Shown here piece by piece: positions 17,898-26,087 of a stretch of 64,000 nucleotides of DNA. A model generated the notes under the pieces. That model did no database searches. It saw only the letters and a list, made by a program, of their open reading frames with translations, and was not told the DNA's origin. The first letter of the stretch is position 1; each line of letters starts with the position of its first letter. The stretch is from an uncultured cyanobacterium (GTDB lineage Bacteria > Cyanobacteriota > Cyanobacteriia > Cyanobacteriales > Geitlerinemataceae). Location: the NCBI GenBank assembly GCA_937899645.1, contig CALCCD010000005.1, positions 62,001 through 126,000 of the forward strand, written 5' to 3'. The position numbers and the translations under genes are program-made.

Positions 17898-17931
17898 ATC
17901 GGGAATCGGCAATCGGGAATCGGCAATCGGG
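17898..17931. repeat. Tandem 14-bp repeat, 2.4 units
   Basis: The unit ATCGGGAATCGGCA occurs twice and is followed by ATCGGG, between the convergent aat and membrane-protein genes. Confidence 0.8.
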
Positions 17932-17932
17932 T

Positions 17933-18637
17933 TCAGTTTGCAATCAGGTTGAGTAGGGCATTAAAAACACTCTGATAGAAGTTGCCTTCGAGCTGGCGAA
18001 AGAGCTGGAATGGTTCTCCTGGCGCGCCGAAAAACGGACGCAGCGTCCAGCCCAACTGACTGCCCACAAAGGCATACAGCGCCAGCCACGCTTGCAGCAG
18101 GTACTTGCGGTTCGCGTAACCGTTGAGGTCGTCCTGCTCGGACATCATCTGCATGCCGTCGTAGAGGAACTTCACACCGACGATGCCCGTCAGCGCCATA
18201 ATCGCCACATTCAGCAGCAGGAAAAAGCTGTAGTTACGGGTCGTGACCAGGAAGAACAGCGAAATCGGCGCGAAGCTGAACAGCAGCACCCCGATCGCCG
18301 CCACTGCCGAAATCAAGATTCCAAAGTGCTGGATGAGGCTTTTGCGCGAGCCGAAGAGAATATTGAAAAAGTAGAGCGTCGGAAAACAAATCAACAGCGT
18401 CAGCAGGTAAAGAATTGGCAGCTTAACGGCAGAGGAAATCGCCTGGGGCCAACCACTAAACGAGCCGACAATTGCGCCGTAAATGCCGAATAAAACCGAG
18501 CCAGTCACCATCAGGGCCGAGATTTTTCCGGCAACGTTTTGGTTCTCGGCAATTTGCGCCATAAAGCCAATGCGATCGCGCAGCAGCAAGGTGAGCGTGT
18601 GGAAGTAGCGCTCGAATGGTGTTTTGCGGCGTAGCAT
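17933..18637 (-). CDS. Multi-span membrane protein of unknown function
   Basis: 234 residues from ATG 18637, which follows TTGGAGGAGGCGCT, a strong ribosome binding site; the open frame extends to 18838 without support. After an amphipathic start (LRRKTPFERYFHTLTLLLRDR), about five or six hydrophobic spans follow (SALMVTGSVLFGIYGAIVG, LPILYLLTLLICFPTLYFF, ISAVAAIGVLLFSFAPISLFFLV, FFLLLNVAIMALTGIVGVKFL, LLQAWLALYAFVGSQLGW). I recall similar cyanobacterial proteins carrying uninformative database names. It may resemble Yip1-type membrane proteins, without firm evidence. Confidence 0.7.
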   Translation of the reverse strand: MLRRKTPFERYFHTLTLLLRDRIGFMAQIAENQNVAGKISALMVTGSVLFGIYGAIVGSFSGWPQAISSAVKLPILYLLTLLICFPTLYFFNILFGSRKSLIQHFGILISAVAAIGVLLFSFAPISLFFLVTTRNYSFFLLLNVAIMALTGIVGVKFLYDGMQMMSEQDDLNGYANRKYLLQAWLALYAFVGSQLGWTLRPFFGAPGEPFQLFRQLEGNFYQSVFNALLNLIAN

Positions 18638-19246
18638 AGCGCCTCCTCCAATAGGTGAACGGCGGGACAGCGACAGACAGCGGACGTGACTGCGGTAGCA
18701 GCTCCACGGGCTCGGGGGCGGATTCCGGCTGCGGTTGTCATTACGCTTGAAAAGCGATCGCTTCTTAACAAATGCGACACCGAGGCCAGATCGGAAAGCG
18801 ATCGAAAAGCGATCGCGCAAATTGCGCGCGGCCCGCATCGATTGGCATGACGAAATTTACTCGCGAACTCGAACGCCGCGTAAAAAAGGAAGCCTTCGCC
18901 CGATATCTTCTATAGGCCGGGCCGCACTGGACTTCCTGGTTATTTCGACGCGATGTCGTAATTTGCGTTGGGTCTGAATTCAGCGGTGCGGATACGGTCT
19001 GACGGTGCGACGGTCGCAACGGGACGATCGAAAAAATGGCGATCGCTATTGCCTCGATCGCGCCTCTTGTTTTCGCCTCGTTTTCGTCTCAATGTCCGAT
19101 TCTCGGCCTTTTGAAGTCCGTAAAGTTACGCGCGATTACTGAATCGCAAATCAAAACATCGGTGTTAATATTTGCGAAATATTTGCAAAACTTCTTAACC
19201 GCCGACTCTTCCAGAAGCGGGTTCACCCATCTACTAGTCACAATTC
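18638..19246. other. Intergenic region between divergent genes
   Basis: About 600 bases with no supported gene. It holds promoters for the membrane protein (minus) and phr (plus). The phr-proximal end is A/T-rich, with ATTTGCGAAAT followed by ATTTGCAAAA (a 10-base direct repeat, about 19169-19190). Confidence 0.55.
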
Positions 19247-20713
19247 ATGGCCGATCGCACGACTTCTCAGCTCACTCTATTTTGGCATCGCCGGGATTTG
19301 CGCCTGTCCGATAACGTCGGCCTCCACGCCGCCTTCGAGCTTAGCGCCAAGGTCATCGGTGTATTTTGCCTCGACCCGCACATCCTAGAAGGCGACGACG
19401 TCGCGCCCGCTCGAGTCGCGTACATGCTGGGCTGTTTGCGCGAGCTCGAAACCGCTTACACCGCCCTGGGCTCGAGGCTCCTCGTTCTGCGCGGCGACCC
19501 GCGCACCGAGCTACCGAAGCTTGCCGTGGCGCTGAGCGCGGAAAACGTCATCTGGAACCGAGACGTGGAGCCCTACGCCCGCGATCGCGATCGCACCGTC
19601 GCCGCCGAACTGCGCGAGCGCGATATTAATGTCGATACCGCCTGGGACCAGCTCCTGCACGTTCCCGGCTCGATTCGCACCAGCAGCGTCAACAGCAAGC
19701 CCTACACCGTCTTTACGCCGTTCCGCAAAAACTGGAGCCGCCAGACCAAGGCCGAGCCGCTGCCAGCGCCGCTGCGTGCCTGCGATCTGACGCCAGAAGA
19801 ACTCGCGATCGCCGAGAAAGCCGGTGCGACGGACGTTCCGAGCGATGCAGAGCTGGGCCTCGAGTGGGATGCGGGCTTCCCGATCGATCCGGGCGAAGTG
19901 GCGGCGTGCGCCGTCCTCGAGGGCTTCACGGCTGCGACGGTCTTCGAGTACGACACCGCCCGCAACTTCCCTGGCGTACCGGGCACGTCCGGCATGAGCG
20001 CAGCGCTGAAGTTCGGCGCGATCGGCATCCGCGAAGTTTGGCAGGCCACCGTGAAAGCCTCGCAAGAATGCAAGACCGTGAAAGCCTGCGACGGCGTCCG
20101 CACCTGGCAAGACGAGTTGATCTGGCGCGAGTTTTACCAGACGGTCATGTACTTCTTCCCCGAGCTAGCCGATGGCCCGTACCGCCCGCAGTGGCAAGAC
20201 TTCCCCTGGAAGAACGATCGCGCCCAGTTCCAAGCCTGGTGCGAAGGCCGCACGGGCTATCCGATCGTCGATGCCGCCATGCGCCAGCTCAACCAAACGG
20301 GCTGGATGCACAACCGCTGCCGGATGATCGTCGCCAGCTTCCTGACTAAAGACCTGATGGTGGACTGGCGCTGGGGCGAGCGCTACTTTATGCAAAACCT
20401 TGTCGATGGCGACCTATCGGCGAACAACGGCGGCTGGCAGTGGAGCGCCTCGAGCGGCATGGATCCCAAGCCGCTGCGGATCTTCAACCCCACGACCCAG
20501 GGCAAGAAGTTCGACCCCGACGCAATCTATATCCGTCGCTGGCTGCCGGAGTTGAAAGGTCTCGACACCAAGCGTATCCACAGCGGCAAGCTGACGCCGA
20601 TCGAGGTGCAGTCCCACGGCTACGTCATGCCGATCGTCGATCACAACACGCAGCAGAAGCGCTTCAAGGAGGTGTACAAGCAGCAAAAAGAGCTGCACGC
20701 TCAACCCGCATAG
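19247..20713 (+). CDS. phr: Deoxyribodipyrimidine photolyase (class I CPD)
   Basis: 488 residues. It repairs UV-induced cyclobutane pyrimidine dimers using blue light and FADH. The N-terminal antenna domain begins LFWHRRDLRLSDNVGLHAA; the C-terminal FAD domain has TWQDELIWREFYQ, the RTGYPIVDAAMRQLNQTGWMHNRCRMIVASFLTKDLMVDW region, and NNGGWQWSASSGMDPKPLRIFNP. Length and motifs fit the 8-hydroxy-5-deazaflavin-type enzymes of cyanobacteria. It stands alone and is followed by a repeat copy. Confidence 0.96.
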   Translation: MADRTTSQLTLFWHRRDLRLSDNVGLHAAFELSAKVIGVFCLDPHILEGDDVAPARVAYMLGCLRELETAYTALGSRLLVLRGDPRTELPKLAVALSAENVIWNRDVEPYARDRDRTVAAELRERDINVDTAWDQLLHVPGSIRTSSVNSKPYTVFTPFRKNWSRQTKAEPLPAPLRACDLTPEELAIAEKAGATDVPSDAELGLEWDAGFPIDPGEVAACAVLEGFTAATVFEYDTARNFPGVPGTSGMSAALKFGAIGIREVWQATVKASQECKTVKACDGVRTWQDELIWREFYQTVMYFFPELADGPYRPQWQDFPWKNDRAQFQAWCEGRTGYPIVDAAMRQLNQTGWMHNRCRMIVASFLTKDLMVDWRWGERYFMQNLVDGDLSANNGGWQWSASSGMDPKPLRIFNPTTQGKKFDPDAIYIRRWLPELKGLDTKRIHSGKLTPIEVQSHGYVMPIVDHNTQQKRFKEVYKQQKELHAQPA

Positions 20714-21072
20714 GTTCGTCTCGCCTCATCCTAAAAACCGGGTTTTGTCAGGCACAGTTCCAGAAACCAGGGCAAACGCATATTCCGAATTTTTTCCCCA
20801 AAATCGATATCTCGAAGGCTGAGCGGAGTCGTTCGCGAAGCGTCGGCCTCGCCGATAGCCTGGGTGTTGTCGCGAAAAGTGGCCGCACTATTCGCTTCGC
20901 GAAGGCTACGCCAACGACTACGCTCAGTGCTCGAAATGTCGCTTTCAGATCGTCGGAAATTAGTATGCATTTGCCCTGTCCCAGAAACCCAGTTGCTCGC
21001 GGTTCGGTCTCGATCGATCTAACTTGAAGCAGACGACGTGAGGAGAGTGAGGCGCTGTGGAGGATTGGCACG
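20714..21072. other. Repeat-bearing intergenic region upstream of xisI
   Basis: It contains an AAAACCGGGTTTT-type palindrome near 20743 and hairpin repeat copy 2. There is no xisH gene, intact or broken, in the 360 bases. Confidence 0.7.
20813..20975. repeat. Dispersed hairpin repeat, copy 2
   Basis: It shares with 15560-15715 the ordered blocks GTCGCGAAAAGTG, CGCACTATTCGCTTCGCGAA, GGCTACGCCAA, AGTGCTCGAA and ATTAGTATGC. The right arm of the palindrome seen in copy 1 is absent here. It begins AAGGCTGAGC, also seen at 15405 and 37337. Confidence 0.8.
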
Positions 21073-21408
21073 GTGGATCGACTAACAAGATACCGAGACA
21101 AAGTTAAAGCGCTGCTGTCTGGATATGTTTCAGCGCGTGGCGCAAAGATCTCTACTGAATCTCAGCTCATTTTCGATGAAGCGCACGACCATTACTTGTG
21201 GATCGACCTGGGGTGGAACGAGTCGCGCCGTATCTACAATCCGGTCATGCATCTCGACATCAAAGAAGGCCGCATCTGGATACAGGAAAATATGACGGAT
21301 CTCGACCCCGCTGAAGACTCGATCGATCTTGGCGTCGAGCGACTCGACATAATTTTGGGTCTGCAACCACCGTTCAAACGCCCGTATACCGACTACGGCG
21401 TCGCATGA
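21073..21408 (+). CDS. xisI: XisI-like protein, orphan
   Basis: 111 residues, the normal length of the XisI (fdxN element excision controlling factor) family. The family pattern is clear: MDRLTRYRDKVKALLSGY, STESQLIFDEAHDHYLWIDLGWN, RIYNPVMHLDIKEGRIWIQENMTD and a final LGLQPPFKRPYTDYGVA. The start is GTG with TGGAGGATTGGCACG just upstream. XisI is usually encoded with a nuclease-like partner, XisH, directly upstream; here there is none. Neighbouring repeats suggest past rearrangement. It is more likely a relic or solo member of the widespread XisH/XisI family than part of a nif-related excision element. Confidence 0.9.
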   Translation: MDRLTRYRDKVKALLSGYVSARGAKISTESQLIFDEAHDHYLWIDLGWNESRRIYNPVMHLDIKEGRIWIQENMTDLDPAEDSIDLGVERLDIILGLQPPFKRPYTDYGVA

Positions 21409-21508
21409 CGGCCCCTTACGCTCCTAACCGAATTTCTGAAAGTCTGCCGCACTCCAGCGAGCCCAGCCTCAGAAATCCGGTTTCTTTTACATCACGCGAT
21501 CGCGACAC

Positions 21509-23563
21509 CTAATTCCACTCGTCCCAACTGTTGTTGAAAATCGAGGTGTTCGGAAACGCTGTCGGGTTGCCGTTGGCGTCGAGCCGTCGCTGCAATGCCT
21601 CCAGCTCCAGCTCGGGGCGCGGCAGATCGTCGGTCATTTCGTAGGGCATCACGTTGCGTTCGAGCGCGAATGCCGCCGTCGTTCCCGCCGCAGCGCCGAC
21701 CGACCACTCAAACGAGTGGACGCGGTAAGCCGCCGCTGCCGTGTGGCTGGTGGCGATGCTTTTGCCCGCAACCAATAGGTTGTCGATCTTCCGGGGAATC
21801 ATCGCTCGCAGCGGCACGGGGAACGGGAAGGCGCGACCCTGGCCGAAGCGCTCGCCTTCGCGCTCGGTGTTGCCCGGTTTTTCCGGTGGATGTTCGGTCA
21901 TGCAGGGGTGGAAGTCGATCGCGTAGTGGCCGATGCCGACACTGTCGGGGTACATGCTGGCGCGGGTGCGCGGCTCGATATTTTCCACCGATCGATCGCC
22001 CGTAATGACCTCGATCGCGCTTAGCCCCGCCAGCGTTGCCCACATACGCCGAAACTCGTCTTCGCTCAGATTCTCCGCAAAATAGGGGTTGCGGTAATCC
22101 ATCTGCGAAATATCGATTTCCCAAATCGTAAAGCCCGCTGCGTGGCCGAAGCTGGGACGCCCGATAATCCGCCGTCCTTCGCGCATGTAGGGATACTTCG
22201 AGAGTCCGTGCGCTGTACCCATTGGCGAATCGAAACCGGTCATGTAGGTATGGAACGGCTGCGGCTGCTTGACGCCATCGCCGAGCTGCGAATCGGTCGT
22301 TCCCTGGACGAGCCAATAGAAGTAGCCGACGGAGTGTTCCTCGCCCCGCGCCAGGGTTTCCGTCCGCAGCCCGCCGAGCCAGCCACCCGGTTCGAGCTGG
22401 CCGCGATCGCGCAGTTGGTCGCGCGTGAAAATCAAGTTATCGATGGACGTACCGGGGCGATAGTCGTTGCCCCACGTCCAGTTTTGCATCGAGATATCGC
22501 CAGGATAGATCGGCCACTCGCGCACGTTCGGCGTCAGCTCTTCTTCTGGCTCAACGCTGAAAATTTGACGGTACGTGTAGACCAGCTCGAAGTCGGCGAG
22601 GCGCTCCAGCTCGTAGCTATAGTAGGGCGCGTAGCGATCGTAGAAGGCGGGAACGTCGTAGGTTTGCTCCTCGGCCTGGGTCTCCATCGCGAAGGTGTAT
22701 GTAAAGCCTTGGGTGCAGTACTGGTCGCCGTCAGGGCTAGAGCTGGTGGGCTCTAGATACGAAGCCGGGTCGATGCCCAGGCGGTAGGGCACATCCGCAA
22801 GGCCGACCAGCTCGCCGGTTTCGGTGGCATCGATGACGTACCAGTTGGCATCAGTTGAAGCAAGGTCGGTGGGGTCGGCGTCGGGGTCGATCGCGCGTTT
22901 CGGTCGGAATTCGACGATCGTTTTAGCGAAGCGATCCGAATCCTCGTATGTAAAAGCGTCTTCGATGGTTTCCGACAGCGGGTAGGTGTTGAGCGGCGAT
23001 GCGTCGGGGTGGGGCGCGTGCTGGATGGCGATCGCGCCGTCGATCAGTCCGTTGTTCGGCGTGTCGCCAACCGTCTGCTGGTAGCTCAGTTCTTTGACGA
23101 CGGTGTTGGGATACCACTTCAGCTCGCCGTCGCCTTCGTCTGCGGCGTCTTCCAGGATCTCGAACAGCAGCTCGTGGCCGTCATAGGGCATAAAGCACGA
23201 CGAGCTGACCCAGCAGCGACCGGGGTTAAGCATGCCGTAACGATCTTCGATCGCTTCGCGCAACGCCAGGTAGCCGCGCGGATAGAAGAGCTGGGCGCGT
23301 TGGGTGGGGCGTTCGTCCAGCGCTGAGGTTCCCTGGGCGGAGATCTGACCGCCGACCCAGTCGGTGATTTCCGTCAGGCAGACGGTCTGTCCGGCGAGCA
23401 GGGCTTCGTAGGCCGCAGCAGAACCGGAGAGGCCGCCGCCGACCACGAGCAGATCGCAGGCTTCAACGCGATCGGGCGATCGCGGCGGCGCGGCATGTGC
23501 CAGTGGGGCAGCAAAGCTGGATGCGGCGATCGCGAGCAGAGCAGCGGGGCGGAAGCGCAACAT
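21509..23563 (-). CDS. Exported FAD-dependent oxidoreductase
   Basis: 684 residues from ATG 23563. A signal peptide (LRFRPAALLAIAASSFAAPLAHA) is followed by a Rossmann dinucleotide motif in DLLVVGGGLSGSAAAYEALLAG and TEITDWVGGQISAQGTSAL, typical of the FAD_oxidored group; the C-terminus has IDNLLVAGKSIATSHTAAAAYRVHSFEWSVGAAAGT, the second FAD contact. An exported flavoprotein of this size is unusual; the flavin must be loaded before Tat export or in the periplasm, and no twin arginine is seen at the start. Substrate unknown. Alternative upstream starts lack a signal peptide. Confidence 0.82.
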   Translation of the reverse strand: MLRFRPAALLAIAASSFAAPLAHAAPPRSPDRVEACDLLVVGGGLSGSAAAYEALLAGQTVCLTEITDWVGGQISAQGTSALDERPTQRAQLFYPRGYLALREAIEDRYGMLNPGRCWVSSSCFMPYDGHELLFEILEDAADEGDGELKWYPNTVVKELSYQQTVGDTPNNGLIDGAIAIQHAPHPDASPLNTYPLSETIEDAFTYEDSDRFAKTIVEFRPKRAIDPDADPTDLASTDANWYVIDATETGELVGLADVPYRLGIDPASYLEPTSSSPDGDQYCTQGFTYTFAMETQAEEQTYDVPAFYDRYAPYYSYELERLADFELVYTYRQIFSVEPEEELTPNVREWPIYPGDISMQNWTWGNDYRPGTSIDNLIFTRDQLRDRGQLEPGGWLGGLRTETLARGEEHSVGYFYWLVQGTTDSQLGDGVKQPQPFHTYMTGFDSPMGTAHGLSKYPYMREGRRIIGRPSFGHAAGFTIWEIDISQMDYRNPYFAENLSEDEFRRMWATLAGLSAIEVITGDRSVENIEPRTRASMYPDSVGIGHYAIDFHPCMTEHPPEKPGNTEREGERFGQGRAFPFPVPLRAMIPRKIDNLLVAGKSIATSHTAAAAYRVHSFEWSVGAAAGTTAAFALERNVMPYEMTDDLPRPELELEALQRRLDANGNPTAFPNTSIFNNSWDEWN

Positions 23564-24007
23564 CGAGCGTAGGTCTCCGAAAACCGAGCGGTGAATGTCA
23601 CATAAGGCTATCGGATTCGAGATGTCCGCAGCAATGCTTGAAAAAGTCACGGGATCGGCGTGCCAAGTCGAGAGAGACGACGCGATCGCGGCGGAAGCTC
23701 GGGGGCAAACGGGACGATCGCCACGCCACACCGCATTTAAGCCTCCGAGTCGATAATAGAAAATCGTCGATGTCGTGCGGAATTCACATCAAGGCCGCGA
23801 CTCGACGAAAGAATCTTCGAGACATGAAGCGGGTCTTTTTGAGATTTTGCTGAAGAGAGAATCCGAACCGATAAAAAAAATTGAGTGGAGCAAAATTGCC
23901 CATAAAAAAGCGCCCCTGACAATCGAGGGGCGCAAGCTTCCTACGCTTGAAATCCAAGTTCTAATCGTCTCGAGTTCGATTCAGCACGAACTGGAGCGAA
24001 GTCGAGA
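23564..24007. other. Intergenic region between FAD oxidoreductase and hsp20
   Basis: About 440 bases with no supported gene. It contains the hsp20 terminator (23904-23933) and the promoter side of the FAD oxidoreductase. Confidence 0.6.
23904..23933 (-). terminator. Rho-independent terminator of hsp20
   Basis: Read on the minus strand, GCGCCCCT pairs with AGGGGCGC around an 8-base loop and is followed by six T. Confidence 0.85.
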
Positions 24008-24490
24008 TTACTGGACTGCTTCATCAGCCGAAACTTCGAGCTGTTCTGCCGCTTCGGCGCGATCGCCGAGGCTGAGCTTAACGACCTTGTCGATTGCCTC
24101 TGGCGCTTTCGGAATCGCCAGCGTCAGCACGCCATCGGCGTAGTCGGCCACGGCGTCGGCGTTTTGAACCGGGACGGGCAGCGAGAACGTCCGGCGGAAC
24201 TGGCCGCTGGGGAATTCGCTGTAGTAGCTGTACTTTGCGGCTTCCGGAGCCGAGTGGACGTACTCACCGGCGATCGAGACTTGCTCGCGGGTGATGGCGA
24301 TATCGAGCTTGTCGCGATCGATGCCGGGAACCAGTGCGCGAACATGGAAGTGGGTTTCGGTTTCTTGCAGCTCGACCGGCACCGACCAATTGCTCGAGAT
24401 GTTCTCACCGGAGAACTCGTTAAAAACGCGGTTGAGCTGACGTTGAACGCGATCGATTTCGGTGAAGGGGTTAACGCGATAGAGTTTCAT
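24008..24490 (-). CDS. Small heat-shock protein, Hsp20/alpha-crystallin family
   Basis: 160 residues, comparable to Synechocystis Hsp17 (HspA). N-terminal arm MKLYRVNPFTEIDRVQRQLNRVFNEF, then an alpha-crystallin domain starting VPVELQETETHFHVRALVPGIDRDKLDIAI, and the A-x-x-x-G-V-L-x-L-x-I-P-K signature as YADGVLTLAIPK. It should form oligomers that hold unfolding proteins and stabilise thylakoid membranes in heat. The start codon has GAGG about 8 bases upstream. The leader contains a CTGTCG/CGACAG hairpin and a segment complementary to the ribosome binding site. Confidence 0.95.
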   Translation of the reverse strand: MKLYRVNPFTEIDRVQRQLNRVFNEFSGENISSNWSVPVELQETETHFHVRALVPGIDRDKLDIAITREQVSIAGEYVHSAPEAAKYSYYSEFPSGQFRRTFSLPVPVQNADAVADYADGVLTLAIPKAPEAIDKVVKLSLGDRAEAAEQLEVSADEAVQ

Positions 24491-24814
24491 ATTTGTGCCT
24501 CTTTTCCTAACTCAGTGATTGGCTTGGTTGTCTGTCGTTTTCGACAGTTCTATCTTCTCCGTTTGCCCCTAATTCCCCAATGGCAGGGAACCGAATGAAA
24601 AAGACTTAAAACCGAATTTCGGTTGACACACCAAGGTTTTCGGGTTCCACGCCGATCGCGTTGGGCCTGACGGTCTCGCCGCCCGGTTCGCAATTGCCGG
24701 TCACGCGGTGGCTCCTGCATCCGAAGGCAGGCCAGAGCAGCTGGCAAGCAGTCGGAAGCTTGTGGATAAATGCCACCTTCCTCTGAAATTTGACTTCGAG
24801 ATCTGACAACGCTA
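24491..24814. other. hsp20 leader and upstream region
   Basis: No gene seen. It contains the CTGTCG-TTTT-CGACAG hairpin (24530-24545), GAAAAAGAC (24597-24605), which is complementary on the minus strand to the hsp20 ribosome binding site, and a 15-base palindrome at 24610. Confidence 0.55.
24610..24624. promoter_or_regulatory. 15-base palindrome upstream of hsp20
   Basis: AACCGAA-T-TTCGGTT is a perfect inverted repeat with one central base, about 120 bases before the hsp20 start. It could be an operator, or, with the following TTTT on the minus strand, a weak terminator of the upstream oxidoreductase. Confidence 0.35.
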
Positions 24815-25933
24815 TCAACTAAGTCCGATCTCAGAATCTTTCTGAAGATTCCAAGCGATCTCTGGGAAAGTCGGCAGTGCTTGCATATCAAGACTCCGCG
24901 CCGCTTCCGCCGCGATCGCCAGCCCCGATCGCAGCGCCGTTTCCACCTGCTCCGTCCCGCACCAGTCGCCGCCGAACACCAGCGGCAGCGGCTCGCAGAC
25001 GCTAATGCAGTCGTTCGGATAGGGGCGATCGATAAAGGCATAACGCCAGCGGTGAACCACCAGGAAGTCGGGCACGCGATCGCGGAGGGCGGACAGGTGC
25101 GGCGCGAGGCGATCGAGCAGGGCGCGGCCAACGGCGTCTAGGTCGGGCGCGTCCAAATGTTCGGCGGCGAACTCCGGCGCGGCGTGGAGCGTCAGCACGA
25201 GGCGCTCTTTTTCAGGCGATCGCTTGCTGGACTCGACGCCCGCCCAGAACAGGTCGCCGGTCTCGAATTGCAATGAATCCCAGGTGCGATCGGCGTCGGC
25301 TAGCTCTGCCGGGAAGCCCGCCATCACGCTGATGCTGGGGTGATATGACACCGCCGCGATCGCCGCTTTTACGTCCGGGGCGATCGGCGTGTCGGCAATC
25401 AAGTCGGCGGCTTGGGGTGCGGGAATGGCCGCAACGACGCAGCGGGCGGTTAGCGACAGGGGTGCATCGACTCCGTCAGCAACGGCTTCGAGCTGGAGCT
25501 TCCAGCGATCGCCGTCGGGCTGAAGCGAAATCGCCCGCCGCGATCGCCAGACTTCCAGATTTTGCGCCAGAAATTTTCCGATTGCGTTGGCTCCGTTGGG
25601 GGCGATATAGCGCGTCGTTGCGGCTTCGTCCGTCTCGCTGCCGTCTGCGGCGACCCGGCGAAATCGCGCGTCCCAGGGAACGAGGACGCCGCGATCGCGC
25701 AGCGCATCGACAAAGACCGGCAGCAACTGCCCCGATCGCTCCAGATACCGCAAGCCGTGGTCGGCGCGAAAGTCCGGCAGTCGCTTTGTCGCCGCCCGTC
25801 CGCCAAACCCGCGCGACTTCTCGATGACCACCACCCGTAAGCCCGCCTGCCGGAGCTGTTCGGCGCAGGTCAGCCCGGCGATGCCCGCCCCGATAACGGC
25901 AACGTCGCAGGTGGTGTTGTGTGATGAGGTCAT
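24815..25933 (-). CDS. Renalase-like NAD(P)/FAD-dependent oxidoreductase
   Basis: 372 residues. N-terminal FAD-binding Rossmann motif DVAVIGAGIAGLTCAEQLRQAG with the acidic strand end VVVIEKSRGFGGRAATKR; the C-terminal GGDWCGTEQVETALRSGLAIAAEAA is the closing FAD contact. FRADHGLRYLERSG and the overall size match the renalase/amine-oxidase-like group common in cyanobacteria, which oxidise reduced-nicotinamide isomers or amines; the exact substrate is inference. Cytosolic. Monocistronic on the minus strand. Confidence 0.85.
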   Translation of the reverse strand: MTSSHNTTCDVAVIGAGIAGLTCAEQLRQAGLRVVVIEKSRGFGGRAATKRLPDFRADHGLRYLERSGQLLPVFVDALRDRGVLVPWDARFRRVAADGSETDEAATTRYIAPNGANAIGKFLAQNLEVWRSRRAISLQPDGDRWKLQLEAVADGVDAPLSLTARCVVAAIPAPQAADLIADTPIAPDVKAAIAAVSYHPSISVMAGFPAELADADRTWDSLQFETGDLFWAGVESSKRSPEKERLVLTLHAAPEFAAEHLDAPDLDAVGRALLDRLAPHLSALRDRVPDFLVVHRWRYAFIDRPYPNDCISVCEPLPLVFGGDWCGTEQVETALRSGLAIAAEAARSLDMQALPTFPEIAWNLQKDSEIGLS

Positions 25934-26087
25934 GGTGGGGTCGAGTGGTGTTCGATCGTAGGGGCGTCACGGCAGCGCGCCCACCGAAACTGACCGATAA
26001 CAGCTTGCACTTCGATACTTCTGTCGCCAATTTCTGGGCGCATGCTACACGCCCTTACGCAGAATTTATCTCAGCGAGCTGAGGAGC

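Noticed and set aside
20731-21072. Possible xisH remnant before xisI
   Set aside because: I looked for the XisH nuclease pattern in all frames and saw only repeat-derived sequence.
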